Origin: Lachnospiraceae bacterium M18-1
GTDB lineage: Bacteria > Bacillota > Clostridia > Lachnospirales > Lachnospiraceae
Reading direction: 5' to 3'
DNA: 64,000 nt
NCBI GenBank assembly: GCA_000403295.2
Contig: KE159612.1
Coordinates: forward strand, 124,001 to 188,000
The translations under genes and the position numbers were made by a program. This document shows positions 16,774 to 26,060 of this stretch, in pieces; within the stretch, counting starts at the first letter, position 1, and each line of letters begins with the position of its first letter. The notes under the pieces are model-generated. The model had not been told where the DNA came from. It saw nothing but the letters and a program-made list of their open reading frames with translations, and searched no databases.

Positions 16774-19083
16774 CTATTTAAAAATGCAATCCAAAACATC
16801 CAGTTCGCCGGCAATCCCATAATCATAATCTCTTTCATGATGGTCATATTCCGGCTCTGATGGCTCCAAACAACCTTCTATATACCCCTCGACATCTAAT
16901 CTTTCTATATTTATATCATCCTTTGATATTCTAATTCTGTTTAAAATATCCTGTGGAAGTTTTCCGACCATTTCTGAAACTTCCCGTTCCACGTCCTCTT
17001 TTATAAAATCACATACAATATCCGTTACAGATTCTTTATCTAATTCCTCATAATAACCATTATATCTCATATTGTGTTTAAAAAGATCGTCCATATCATA
17101 ATCTCCATAATAATCGTCTGCCTGAACATCTTCCATATATGCAAATATTGCAGCTTGTATTGCTTCAAAAAATATATGCTTATATTTCTTGTAGAAAAAA
17201 TCAATACCATATGTATCTGCTGATTCAATCAGTGTTTGGAACTCCCCTAAATCTAAATTTCCGAAAAATTCAATTATAACGTCCTCATCCAGACAATCAT
17301 ATGTATGATAAAATGCAGCAAATTTATCCGAAAGCAGTCTGATAAATAGTTCACATCTTCCCATCATTCCTTCAAAGGATCCATATGGCAATGCTTGAAA
17401 AAATTTTTCAACCACATGTTTGTAATTGTCATGGAATACTTCAAGCCTACAGATGTACGTCAATATGACATACTCTTCTTCATTCTGATTGGCATAATTG
17501 TATAAATTTGCTCTTCCCGCTTGGATTATGCTTTCCATGCTTTCAGAAAATCCGCGTTTTATCTGCTCATATTCCGTGACATTTTTCCAGATATTTTCTC
17601 TTTCTATATCATTTTTCTGTAGGTATTCTTTTAAAAAATCATTCACAGATGGATTAATTACCCCGATTTCTTTTTTCTTGTATTTTTCTATAATCTGTAT
17701 AAATGCACCCTCCAACCGTTTCAGAACATCTTCCCATATATTCCTGCTTGTATCCACTATAGCACTATTACGTAATCTGTAGTTAAATGCCCTCTTAAGC
17801 CTATTTTCATCTATACTGGTATCTGTCAATGAATATAATGTTGTCAAAAAAATCCTGTCTTCTTGCTGTAATTTTTCTGAAAACTCATCCTGCCATATTT
17901 CTGTCGGGTTATACAAACACTGGAGGACATATTCATAATAATGGTCGCCGGGTACTTTTTTAAAATTATATTCCCTCGTGACAAACTCCATTATACGCGG
18001 CGTATAATTATTATGCTTAACAATTTCCCGGTAACGAAATTCCTTTAATATATCCTGATAGTAGGCCACTGGCAAACCTTTGAAATAAATGTGATTGTGA
18101 AAAATTCTCCCCTTATCTAAAAGGGATAACTTCCCCATATCCAATATTGTAATTTTAAGCTGTTCGTCTTCTATAAAGTGCCTAAATTCAATCACACTCT
18201 CCTTAGCTTGCTGAAAAATAGTCACGCGGGAATTCATAATTAATTTCTTATTTTTATGGCAGGCAACATATTTGACCAGACTTAAAAGTTCGTTCCCTTG
18301 GGTTTCTTTCATTCTAAAATAATGTTGTCCCAAGCAATCGTCCAGCAATATGATTTCCGGCAGATCCTTTTGTGTCGAAATAGCATTTTTAATATCACTT
18401 ATATCCCCATTCGTTGTGTAACGGATTGTATACCCCTTCGAAGCATAATATATAGCAAGCATCTTGGTAGTCACGGTCTTTCCTGTACCAGGCATTCCCA
18501 GCAAAAGCAACATCCTTTCTCTTTCAAGTATGTCCAAACATTCATAATAGCAACTGGTCTCCACAAATCTCCGGCTATCCTCTTCTATATTATATAAAAG
18601 TGCTTCACAGTCAATAAAAATACTCTGGTTAAATACCTGGCTTAGGATATTTGTTGATTCAAGCCATAATTTATAGTGTTTCCTGACAATATCCATATTT
18701 TCAGGACATTCCAAAAAATCATCAATGTCAATAAGAGATACGATATCATTGGCACTTTCCATATAATCTGAAAACATATCATATATTTCCTGCTTATTCT
18801 TTGCTGTTAGCTTCACAGCACAACATATATAATATTTTTCGGGCTGCAATTCTTTAACCTTTTGAATTTCCTTTTTTAAAGTTCCAAGCAAATCGCTATA
18901 TTTACTGTTAATATAATGCTTGACTTGTATAATTACTTTTTTGCTTTTAGGATCGTCCGTTATATCAATCCCTCCGTCCCTTCCTTTTTGGAACGTGTAT
19001 AATGTAACGCCAAGCTTTTTCTGCATAATATCCTTGCACAATATTTCAAATTCAAAATCGCTTAAATTATTATAGTTGTACAT
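16774..19083 (-). CDS. Mrr-like nuclease fused to a STAND-type P-loop NTPase
   Basis: The 769-residue protein starts with a restriction-endonuclease-like domain (about 8-125) carrying GRDGGID (34-40) and IIQVKH (51-56), the D...QxK core of Mrr-type PD-(D/E)xK nucleases. A NTPase domain follows: Walker A GMPGTGKT (196-203) and Walker B IILLDDCLGQ (about 244-253), the layout of nSTAND3-type proteins. The long helical C-terminus (about 450-769), rich in acidic residues, would be the sensor part. STAND proteins with nuclease effectors are antiphage factors that activate on recognising a phage component. It lies 42 bases after a Fic-like gene on the same strand. Confidence 0.85.
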   Translation of the reverse strand: MYNYNNLSDFEFEILCKDIMQKKLGVTLYTFQKGRDGGIDITDDPKSKKVIIQVKHYINSKYSDLLGTLKKEIQKVKELQPEKYYICCAVKLTAKNKQEIYDMFSDYMESANDIVSLIDIDDFLECPENMDIVRKHYKLWLESTNILSQVFNQSIFIDCEALLYNIEEDSRRFVETSCYYECLDILERERMLLLLGMPGTGKTVTTKMLAIYYASKGYTIRYTTNGDISDIKNAISTQKDLPEIILLDDCLGQHYFRMKETQGNELLSLVKYVACHKNKKLIMNSRVTIFQQAKESVIEFRHFIEDEQLKITILDMGKLSLLDKGRIFHNHIYFKGLPVAYYQDILKEFRYREIVKHNNYTPRIMEFVTREYNFKKVPGDHYYEYVLQCLYNPTEIWQDEFSEKLQQEDRIFLTTLYSLTDTSIDENRLKRAFNYRLRNSAIVDTSRNIWEDVLKRLEGAFIQIIEKYKKKEIGVINPSVNDFLKEYLQKNDIERENIWKNVTEYEQIKRGFSESMESIIQAGRANLYNYANQNEEEYVILTYICRLEVFHDNYKHVVEKFFQALPYGSFEGMMGRCELFIRLLSDKFAAFYHTYDCLDEDVIIEFFGNLDLGEFQTLIESADTYGIDFFYKKYKHIFFEAIQAAIFAYMEDVQADDYYGDYDMDDLFKHNMRYNGYYEELDKESVTDIVCDFIKEDVEREVSEMVGKLPQDILNRIRISKDDINIERLDVEGYIEGCLEPSEPEYDHHERDYDYGIAGELDVLDCIFK

Positions 19084-19125
19084 TTTGTTTTATATCCTTT
19101 ATCATCATTTTTATAATTGAAATAA

Positions 19126-20229
19126 CTATATTCTTTGAATGCATTCTACCAACGGAGTATATTCATATACACGATACCGCTGTTTATTATTCACCTGTTT
19201 TACTAAATTTAACGCAACAAACAAATTGACCATTTTTGTTGCCGTACTGTGCGTTATATTGCAATCATTCATCAATCCTTCTATCCGAAAAAAGGGCTTC
19301 TGATGCATCATCATTAATTCATGCTTCATACGTTCTTTCATATGGACCGGTATATTCTCAGCTTTATCCAGTATATCCCGACTTTTTTCCAGACAACAGT
19401 GCTTCTCTTTTATAAAATTATACTCTGTACCGAACACTTTATCCAGCATACCTAAATAGAAAAGAAGCCACTGATTAATATTGCATGCCTGTCTGACCTC
19501 CGCCATGCGGTCATCACATTCATTTTTATTATCATGCATCAGTTTAGAAAGCGGAAGCGATAATTCCGGTAAAATCTTCAGTTCCTGCAGATATTTTGTC
19601 ACAGTATAAGATGAATACAATATATTATTCATTTCATACGGCACAACTGTTAAAAACTGGTAATAAAGCAGGCCACTGAATAAAATCGGATCTAATGAGG
19701 CATTTTCCTTTTTTACATCACTTTTAAAACCTAACATGATACGAATCAAATCATCCAGACAGCCGCCTATCCGGTGTGGGGCTGTAGGATTCCATTCTTT
19801 TCTTAAAACCCATATCGTCTGCCTGCAGATAATAAATTTTTCCCTATGCTGTCCCCTCAGCATCTTCAAATCAGAGAACTCCTGAATTTTTTGCCTTTCT
19901 TTCCGAATAAGTTCATCATTACCTGCATAGCCAAAAAAGTTTGCAAAATCCGGCAGTCGTTTTCCATCCAACTGACAGTACATCAAATTATATCTGTCAA
20001 CCATTTCGTCTATATTTTTTATTTCTTCTTCATCCAGCAATTCACAAATCCCTTCCAGTTTTCCAATCTTATGGTAAATTCGTAATAATAGGTTTTTCAT
20101 TTCTGCATTTAAATGAATTCTGCCAAACCACTTGTCAATGCTCACCGGCGTATAGCAACTAAGATAAAATATCTCTTTCATACCTGTACGTTCATTGTAA
20201 TACCAGCCAGCCTGAAAATCCTTCTCCAT
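19126..20229 (-). CDS. Fic-fold-derived protein lacking the catalytic motif
   Basis: The 367-residue protein shares the layout of the Fic-like protein at 4330-5454: IGKLEG (about 55-60), EWNPTAPHRI (145-154), LLYYQFLTVV then VPYEMNNILYSS (196-207) at the place of HPFx(D/E)GNGRxxR, and a C-terminal winged helix ending CNITHSTATKMVNLFVALNL. None of the catalytic His, Asp/Glu or Gly-Asn-Gly remains, so it cannot act as an AMP transferase. ATG 20229 is chosen over the in-frame start at 20265 because GGGGG lies 7 bases upstream. It heads an operon with the Mrr-STAND NTPase and may be its regulator, sensor or adaptor (inference). Confidence 0.65.
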   Translation of the reverse strand: MEKDFQAGWYYNERTGMKEIFYLSCYTPVSIDKWFGRIHLNAEMKNLLLRIYHKIGKLEGICELLDEEEIKNIDEMVDRYNLMYCQLDGKRLPDFANFFGYAGNDELIRKERQKIQEFSDLKMLRGQHREKFIICRQTIWVLRKEWNPTAPHRIGGCLDDLIRIMLGFKSDVKKENASLDPILFSGLLYYQFLTVVPYEMNNILYSSYTVTKYLQELKILPELSLPLSKLMHDNKNECDDRMAEVRQACNINQWLLFYLGMLDKVFGTEYNFIKEKHCCLEKSRDILDKAENIPVHMKERMKHELMMMHQKPFFRIEGLMNDCNITHSTATKMVNLFVALNLVKQVNNKQRYRVYEYTPLVECIQRI

Positions 20230-20346
20230 ATATATCCCCCAGAAATAAATTAAATATTGGTTCACAATTTTGCCACCAACTAATTCATCGCCTTTTTAAT
20301 TCTATTTTCTATATAGATTTTATCATTAAATCTTTTAGACTGCAAG

Positions 20347-20949
20347 CTACAAAATCTCCCCGCAACGCATCCCTGTATAGTATAAGATGCTGAATAAAAT
20401 ATAGTGGGTCGGGTTTTCAACTTCGGATATGAATGTTTTGAAATCCTCATGTGTCCAGAAATTCATCTTTTCAGCATGGCTTTTTCCAATTGTACCGACC
20501 ACGCTGCAGGGATTCCTTGGAAGTCCATAATATTTTACTGCAAAATTAAATATTGCATTTAATCGGTTGTTAATAGTTCGCTGTGTTGTGGGCTTTAAAT
20601 CAGCTTCAATAATCGTGTTTTGCCATTTACGAACATCAGCCGGGGAAACTTCATTGATAGGCTTATCTTTAAAATATGGTAGTATACGCTTTTCTATGGC
20701 GTGTGTTGCTGTGTGTATCGTGGATTCTTTCAGCCGTGAGCGGATATCTTCCAGGTACAGGTCATAGAGCGCCTGAAAAGTCATATCCGGGCTGCCGGAC
20801 TGCTTCTCTAAGAAATTGCGTTCCCAGTCCTTTGCTTCACGCTGGAGCTTAAAGCCGCGCTTCATCTTCTGGCGGCGCGTTCCTGTCCAGTCCACATAAT
20901 AAAATTTGCAGTACCAGGTACCGGTCTTTTCGTCTTTATAAGCTGGCAT
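20347..20949 (-). pseudogene. N-terminal half of a tyrosine integrase
   Basis: This 200-residue frame has the ICE-type integrase N-terminus (MPAYKDEKTGTWYCKFYY; an AP2-like arm-binding domain about 1-45), a core-binding domain (about 60-160) and the first catalytic arginine in ILYYTGMRCGEIL, then a stop. The His-x-x-Arg, His and Tyr are missing. AAAGGAAG precedes the ATG. The C-terminal half of a matching type lies at 11737-12065. Either one gene was split by the RIT plus defence block or two integrases were truncated at the same conserved place. Confidence 0.85.
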
Positions 20950-21137
20950 CTTATCATCTTCCTTTCATTCCTGCACGTGGCGGTGCCTTTTGAAATGAAT
21001 GGAAATGCCTATAAATGGTTTGACAACGGCAATAAAATTGCATATAATATATTTAATAAGAGAACCGTTGGTCAGCGTACACCTGACCGCCGGAAAAATA
21101 AGTGTTATAAAGAATAGCGCCTTACTTTACCAGAGCA
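20950..21137. other. Short intergenic region between integrase half and VapE fragment
   Basis: It holds a small dyad GGTCAGCGTACACCTGACC (21070-21088) and the start of the terminator below, in an AT-rich setting. No gene is seen; such spacers are common between integrase and cargo in mobile elements. Confidence 0.35.
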
Positions 21138-21152
21138 GTGGCGCTATTTTTT
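21113..21152 (+). terminator. Rho-independent terminator
   Basis: AATAGCGCC (21113-21121) pairs with GGCGCTATT (21140-21148) and is followed by a U tract, the standard intrinsic terminator layout on the plus strand. It overlaps the start of the VapE fragment, evidence that the junction is a rearrangement. Confidence 0.7.
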
Positions 21153-21793
21153 ACGTTTAATGTAAAATCCCTGATGACAAAATGGTTATGCCAGTGTGTG
21201 GCCATGGCCTACAATGAAAAGGGCCTGTATGGTGCTGATGGGATTCTGGTTTTAAAAGACCCGCATGGGATTGGGAAGACCACCTTCTTCCGGAAGTGCT
21301 GCACGATCGGACAGATATATTTTGCGGAAGGCGTGCAGATAGACGGCAGCAAGGACAGGCTCATAGAATCAACTGCGGCCTGGATTGGAGAGATCGGGGA
21401 ACTTCCCAGAAGCCTGAAAGATATAGAGTATATGAAGAATTTCATAACCAGCGCGGCAGATACTTACCGAACGCCTTATGACAAAAAGCATGAGTCACAC
21501 CCGAGGTTTACCTCTTTCGGAGCTACTACCAACAGCGACAGCTTTTTAAAGGAAGACACGGAACGGCGGTTCCGGGTGATCGAAGTTAAAGATATCGACC
21601 TGGACAAACTCAATGAGATATCATTTGAAAAAGTATGGTCGGAAACTTATGGAATATACAGGCTCTTAGGTCAGGCAAGTTTCCGGCTCACCCAGCAGGA
21701 AAGGGAGTCGCTGCGGGAAGCAAACAGAGAATATCTGGTTATGAGCAGCGAGGAAAGCATTTTAAGGGATAAACTGGACTGGTCACAGCCCGG
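21138..21793 (+). pseudogene. VapE / D5-primase-like helicase fragment
   Basis: The internal fragment has TKWLCQCVAMAYNEKG, Walker A DPHGIGKTTFFR, GEIGELPRSLKDIEYMKNFI (Walker B region) and SFGATTNSDSFLKEDTERRF, typical of virulence-associated E proteins used in replication of phages and mobile elements. The 5' end is missing (the first in-frame codons lie in the terminator) and the 3' end is cut by the IS21 left end at 21794. Confidence 0.82.
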
Positions 21794-21885
21794 TGCAAAT
21801 TACGCCCAAAGGGGACACCCGTTCCGCCTAAGCGGAACGGCTATTCCGTTTTTAACGGTACGAAGTACCGCTATAGTTTAATATT

Positions 21886-22650
21886 TTAGTCTGTATTTCT
21901 CATATTCGCACCATTCATTTCCAGACGATAAGTATGGTGTTTGTCGGTAATTCTGGTAAGACATGTATCTGCATAGGTATTATCAGAGAACATATCAAAC
22001 CATGAACTGACCGGGAACTGTGAAATGACTACTGTAGATTTCCGGCCATCTCTTGTGTCAAGAACTTCAAAGAGATCCCGACATTTATCAAGGTCTAAAT
22101 CCATAAGGCCGAAATCATCAATGACGAGTAGATCAAGCTTTGTAAGCTTATTCAGATAATCCAGGTTTGTGGATTTGATGCGGGCCTGTTCCATTTCACT
22201 CATAAGAGTATTTGCCTTGATATATTTAACACTGTTAGACTGCCGCATGGCGGTGACACAAAATGCATTGATCAAGTATGTTTTGCCACTTGCGGAAGAA
22301 CCAGTTACGATCAGGTTTTTCCCTTCCTCAATCCAGTGACAAGTGCTTAAGCGCTCTATAGTCTGGGTGTCCAGCTGGCGTTCGGGACGGTATATCGTTT
22401 CGTCCAGATCCGCCGTAGGGTATCTCAGGTGTGCTTCTTTCATAAGACGATTGAAACGTTTGTTGGCTCTGGATTGCCATTCTGAGTCAACCATGGCAGA
22501 GATACGCTCCATGAAAGTATTTAAATCTGCATTTGGATCCTTTAACTGTGCTGCCAATGTGTTTGCCATTTCAGGAACCCGGAAACTTTTCAGCCGGGTA
22601 ATCAATATCTGTTCTTCAGGTGTTAATACCGCTTCGTTTTGGCTATTCAT
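21886..22650 (-). CDS. istB: IS21 helper ATPase IstB
   Basis: This 254-residue DnaC-like AAA+ ATPase has Walker A VTGSSASGKTYLINA (about 115-129) and Walker B LDLLVIDDFGLMDL. It supports the IstA transposase by choosing and remodelling target DNA. Its start overlaps the istA stop by 4 bases, showing translational coupling. Full length. Confidence 0.93.
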   Translation of the reverse strand: MNSQNEAVLTPEEQILITRLKSFRVPEMANTLAAQLKDPNADLNTFMERISAMVDSEWQSRANKRFNRLMKEAHLRYPTADLDETIYRPERQLDTQTIERLSTCHWIEEGKNLIVTGSSASGKTYLINAFCVTAMRQSNSVKYIKANTLMSEMEQARIKSTNLDYLNKLTKLDLLVIDDFGLMDLDLDKCRDLFEVLDTRDGRKSTVVISQFPVSSWFDMFSDNTYADTCLTRITDKHHTYRLEMNGANMRNTD

Positions 22651-24218
22651 TTATATGCCTCCTTTCCACGGATATTTGAATGGGAAGGAAGTTTGCCGGA
22701 TGAGGTGGCGGTGCCTGCAGCATGATTGTTCCGTACCATTCCGAGAACCTTTTTGAAATACGAGTATTTGCAGGCATTCGCTTCTACACATTTGTTAGCG
22801 GCTTCCTGAACCAGCCTGTGTGGAACATCCTTGCAGGAATGAAGTACGCCAGCGCAGCTGTTATAGGCCTGTTCTTCGTGTTTGGCACTGCGGAGTATCC
22901 TGTCTATAAGGGTAACCATTGAGTCCCCGTATACGGATGCCCAGCGGCGATAGTAAGCCCCGTCATGTAAGTTGACTTCTTTGTAATATAGATGTTTTTG
23001 AGGCATATGGCTGTCTTCGGTAATATACAGTGGAAAATCCCTGTATGATCTCGGATGTTTACAGATCAGACGGTTATATTCATCGCAGATACGGATTTCT
23101 GTCATTGTTGCCTTAAGAATTGCAGGCTTTCCAAGCCGGGTATACAATACAGAGTAGTAGTGGGCATCGTATTCAAGATGATAATTATCTGGAACTTTGA
23201 GGAAGTACTTGTAATCACAAAGCGTATAATTCTCGCCTGGAAGCTTGTTCATGCGCGGTTTGTCATACTTCTCATATCCATTTCTTCGTGTTTCACGGAT
23301 ATCTGATTTTCTCTGAAATGGTCGCTGGTTGATGTCCGCTACTATTTTTTTCGCAGCAGCATTTAAGGCTTCAAGAGATGTATAGGTCTCTTTTTTAAGC
23401 GCTTCAACCAAGTGTATTTCCAGAAAACGGACGTGATTTTCTACCGTCGATTTTCCTTTTGGCTTACGCGGCGGTGGCGGAAGTATGATCGTATCATAGA
23501 ATGTCTCCAGGTCAGAAAACGCAGACTGAAGTATTAATTCGTCCTTGTTGTGTCTGGTAACAGCTGTCCGTAGATTGTCCGGTACCAGATATTTGGGAAC
23601 CGCCCCATAAAATGATAGGGCATGCACAGTCCCGGCAATAAACTGTGGCAGTTTCTCATCCATAAAGATTTCAGCATAAACAAGGCTGCTGAAACCAAGC
23701 GTAGTTGTAAAAATGTGAACCTTACGAAGTTCTCCGGTAGATGTATCCAACAAAACTTCAGGCTGATCACCCACCCAGTCAATGTACATCTTTTCGCCTG
23801 GGATTCTTTCTACCGGCATGGATGCTTTGGATGCCCCATAAGTTTCTTTGAGAAAGTCGCCATAAAGCTTATAGAATTGAGAGAGCTGATAACCATCAGG
23901 ATTTTCTTTTTTGTATTTAATCCAAAGATAGCTCAAATCAGAATTCTTTCCCATCTTTATCATCTGATCATGGATCTTTTTAAAATCTGGCATAGGGATC
24001 TTTTTATGACGAAGATTGTCCCGTGGATAAAATAGGTCAACAACCTTCTCCGGTGTCATCTGCTTCAGATCCTCCAGAGATAATCCTGAGTCCCTGTAGC
24101 GGTTCATGATAAGAGTGATCCCGCTTCTTCCAATATGGTAACGCTTTCTTACATTGTCATAGCTGATATCATTGAGTCTCAGTTCTATGACGCCAATAAT
24201 TGTAGTGTAATTTTGCAT
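22647..24218 (-). CDS. istA: IS21 transposase IstA
   Basis: The 523-residue transposase has an N-terminal helix-turn-helix (RKRYHIGRSGITLIMNRY) and an RNase H-like core with MYIDWVGDQPE (first Asp), LVPDNLRTAV (second Asp) and KGKSTVENHVRFLEIHLVE (Glu). Length and order are normal for IS21, and no frameshift is seen, so the element may be active. Confidence 0.93.
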   Translation of the reverse strand: MQNYTTIIGVIELRLNDISYDNVRKRYHIGRSGITLIMNRYRDSGLSLEDLKQMTPEKVVDLFYPRDNLRHKKIPMPDFKKIHDQMIKMGKNSDLSYLWIKYKKENPDGYQLSQFYKLYGDFLKETYGASKASMPVERIPGEKMYIDWVGDQPEVLLDTSTGELRKVHIFTTTLGFSSLVYAEIFMDEKLPQFIAGTVHALSFYGAVPKYLVPDNLRTAVTRHNKDELILQSAFSDLETFYDTIILPPPPRKPKGKSTVENHVRFLEIHLVEALKKETYTSLEALNAAAKKIVADINQRPFQRKSDIRETRRNGYEKYDKPRMNKLPGENYTLCDYKYFLKVPDNYHLEYDAHYYSVLYTRLGKPAILKATMTEIRICDEYNRLICKHPRSYRDFPLYITEDSHMPQKHLYYKEVNLHDGAYYRRWASVYGDSMVTLIDRILRSAKHEEQAYNSCAGVLHSCKDVPHRLVQEAANKCVEANACKYSYFKKVLGMVRNNHAAGTATSSGKLPSHSNIRGKEAYK

Positions 24219-24367
24219 AGCAACTCCTTTCTTTACACTGTGATGAATAGTTACATCACAATAATAAAGGAAAGAGTGTACCGCTGATGCGGAAAATTCA
24301 TACCGCTATAGCGGAATAGATATCCCGGTGATTTCGGAATAGGCGTACCGTTCGACCGGAATTTGCA

Positions 24368-24432
24368 GGGCAGTCGCCAAATATCCATGCAAGCATGGCT
24401 GTTTGGTTCGTTGCTTCACGGGAATAAAAGCT
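24368..24432 (+). repeat. Dispersed palindromic repeat A, copy 1
   Basis: It contains AGTCGCCAAATATCCATGC and a CCATGC/GCATGG hairpin (24385-24398), then GTTGCTTCACGGGAATAAA. Other copies are at 30478, 43851 (inverted) and 46007. It lies between the IS21 right end and the 3' end of sdaAA. Confidence 0.75.
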
Positions 24433-24435
24433 ATT

Positions 24436-25317
24436 TCAACTATGCAAATGGCATTTCCCAGCCGCCGCACAGGCAGAAGGAGCCGCCGCACAGCCTCCCA
24501 GGGCGGTTTCACGGTATTCCGGGGGAAGCCGTCTGCCGGCGTTGTACATGGCGCCCAGCATTTCGTCAAAAGGAATCAACTGTCTGACTCCGCTCAATGC
24601 CAGTTCTGCCGCGGTCAGCGCATTGGCTGCGCCGATGGCATTCCGGTTCTGGCAGGGGTATTCCACCAGGCCGCCTACCGGATCGCAGACCAGACCCAGG
24701 AGATTCATCAGCGCGGTGGATGCGCTTTCCAGACACTGCCGCGGGCCGCCGCCCATGAGTTCTACCGCTGCGGAAGCAGCCATGGCAGAGGCCACGCCCA
24801 CCTCGGCCTGGCAGCCTCCAACCGCTCCGGCGACGGTGGCATTTCTCATGGCCAGATAGCCGATGGCGCTGGCATTGTACAGCGGGGGAAGGAGCTCTTC
24901 GTCAGTGAAACCGTGTGCATCCTTTAATGACAGCAGGACGCCGGGCACCACCCCTGAGGAGCCTGCGGTGGGTGCGGCCACGATCAGCCCCATGGAGCTG
25001 TTCACTTCCAGCACTGCCATGGCGTAGGCAATGGCCCCGGACACCAGGCTGCCGCAGAGGGAATTTCCTTCCTTCCGCCGGCGGTTCACCAGCCGGGCTT
25101 CACCGCCGATCAGCCCGCCCATAGAAGGACGGGGATTCTCAAGAGGCCCGTTGACTGCCTGCTTCATGATCTCAAGTACCCGGTTCATCCGACTGGTAAG
25201 TTCCTGGTCCGTAATCTCCGTCAAAAGGCGTTCGCGGTTTTTCATGGCCTCAGACACAGGAATCCGGTTCGTTTCGCAAATCGAAAGCAGCTCTGCCGCA
25301 TTTTTAAAATCCATCAT
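24436..25317 (-). CDS. sdaAA: L-serine dehydratase, iron-sulfur-dependent, alpha subunit
   Basis: The 293-residue catalytic subunit converts L-serine to pyruvate and ammonia using a [4Fe-4S] cluster. Family landmarks are SMGLIVAAPTAGSSGVVPG, VGGCQAEVGVASAMAA, GLVCDPVGGLVEYPC and the terminal LGGCAAAPSACA; cysteines in these segments are candidate cluster ligands. The start is ATGATG with GGGAGGG upstream. It follows the beta subunit gene after 1 base, forming a two-gene operon. Confidence 0.95.
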   Translation of the reverse strand: MMDFKNAAELLSICETNRIPVSEAMKNRERLLTEITDQELTSRMNRVLEIMKQAVNGPLENPRPSMGGLIGGEARLVNRRRKEGNSLCGSLVSGAIAYAMAVLEVNSSMGLIVAAPTAGSSGVVPGVLLSLKDAHGFTDEELLPPLYNASAIGYLAMRNATVAGAVGGCQAEVGVASAMAASAAVELMGGGPRQCLESASTALMNLLGLVCDPVGGLVEYPCQNRNAIGAANALTAAELALSGVRQLIPFDEMLGAMYNAGRRLPPEYRETALGGCAAAPSACAAAGKCHLHS

Positions 25318-25318
25318 T

Positions 25319-25996
25319 TTATCCCTCCCTTATCTGAATCAGCATGACATGCTCTACATCCTGCTCCAGCAGGATTTTTTCCTTTGTGTGCTCCGGCAGC
25401 TTTCCGTCAAATTCCACAATACTGTATGCCTTGTCCCCCTTTGACTCCCGGAACAGCCTCATAAAAGCAATGTTGATTTCCGCCTGGCTTAAGCAGCTTG
25501 TGATATGGGCCGCCATACCAATCCGATCCTTGTGGACTACGATCAGGGTATTGCACTCGCCGGAAAAATCAACGTCAATCCCATTGATTCGCGCGATCCG
25601 GATCTTTCCGCCTCCGACGGACTCGCCCCGCATGGAAACAGTCTTTCCGGTAATGCCCGTCAGATCAATGTCTACCGTATTGGGATGAACCTCGGTCTCT
25701 GTTTCATTGCAGGAAAAGCGCCAGGTGAGATTTTGCTCCTTTGCCAGCTCATAAGCGCGGGGAATCCGCACATCATCGGTAGAACATCCCATCACGCCTG
25801 CCAGCAGTGCGCGATCCGTGCCGTGCCCCTTGTAAGTCCTGGCAAAAGAGCCATACAGAACAAATTCTGCCCGGGCGGCAGGCTCTCCCAGCATTTTCCT
25901 GGCCATAAGGGCGATGGAGCAGGCGCCTGCCGTATGAGAACTGGAAGGCCCCACCATGTTGGGCCCTAATACGTCAAAAATACTGATAAATTCCAT
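25319..25996 (-). CDS. sdaAB: L-serine dehydratase, iron-sulfur-dependent, beta subunit
   Basis: The protein is 225 residues long from ATG 25996. The N-terminal domain has the signature SIFDVLGPNMVGPSSSHTAG and KGHGTDRALLAG. The C-terminal ACT domain (about 148-220; TLIVVHKDRIGMAAHITSCL) is a small-molecule sensing fold. It pairs with the alpha subunit encoded directly downstream. Confidence 0.95.
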   Translation of the reverse strand: MEFISIFDVLGPNMVGPSSSHTAGACSIALMARKMLGEPAARAEFVLYGSFARTYKGHGTDRALLAGVMGCSTDDVRIPRAYELAKEQNLTWRFSCNETETEVHPNTVDIDLTGITGKTVSMRGESVGGGKIRIARINGIDVDFSGECNTLIVVHKDRIGMAAHITSCLSQAEINIAFMRLFRESKGDKAYSIVEFDGKLPEHTKEKILLEQDVEHVMLIQIREG

Positions 25997-26060
25997 CAAG
26001 TCTTCCTCTTTTCATAAAGTATTTCCATTGGTTACAATTCACAGTGAATGGTAATTTTTA

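Larger units (their letters stand above)
21794..24367 (-). mobile_element. IS21-family insertion sequence
   Basis: The 2.57-kb element has ends TGCAAATTACGCCC (21794 on) and, reverse complemented, TGCAAATTCCGGTC (from 24367), with several internal short repeats around TACCG(C)TATAG at both ends. It encodes istA and istB on the minus strand. The flanks (GCCCGG left, GGGCAG right) show no direct repeat, so the insertion was followed by rearrangement or deletion. Confidence 0.85.
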
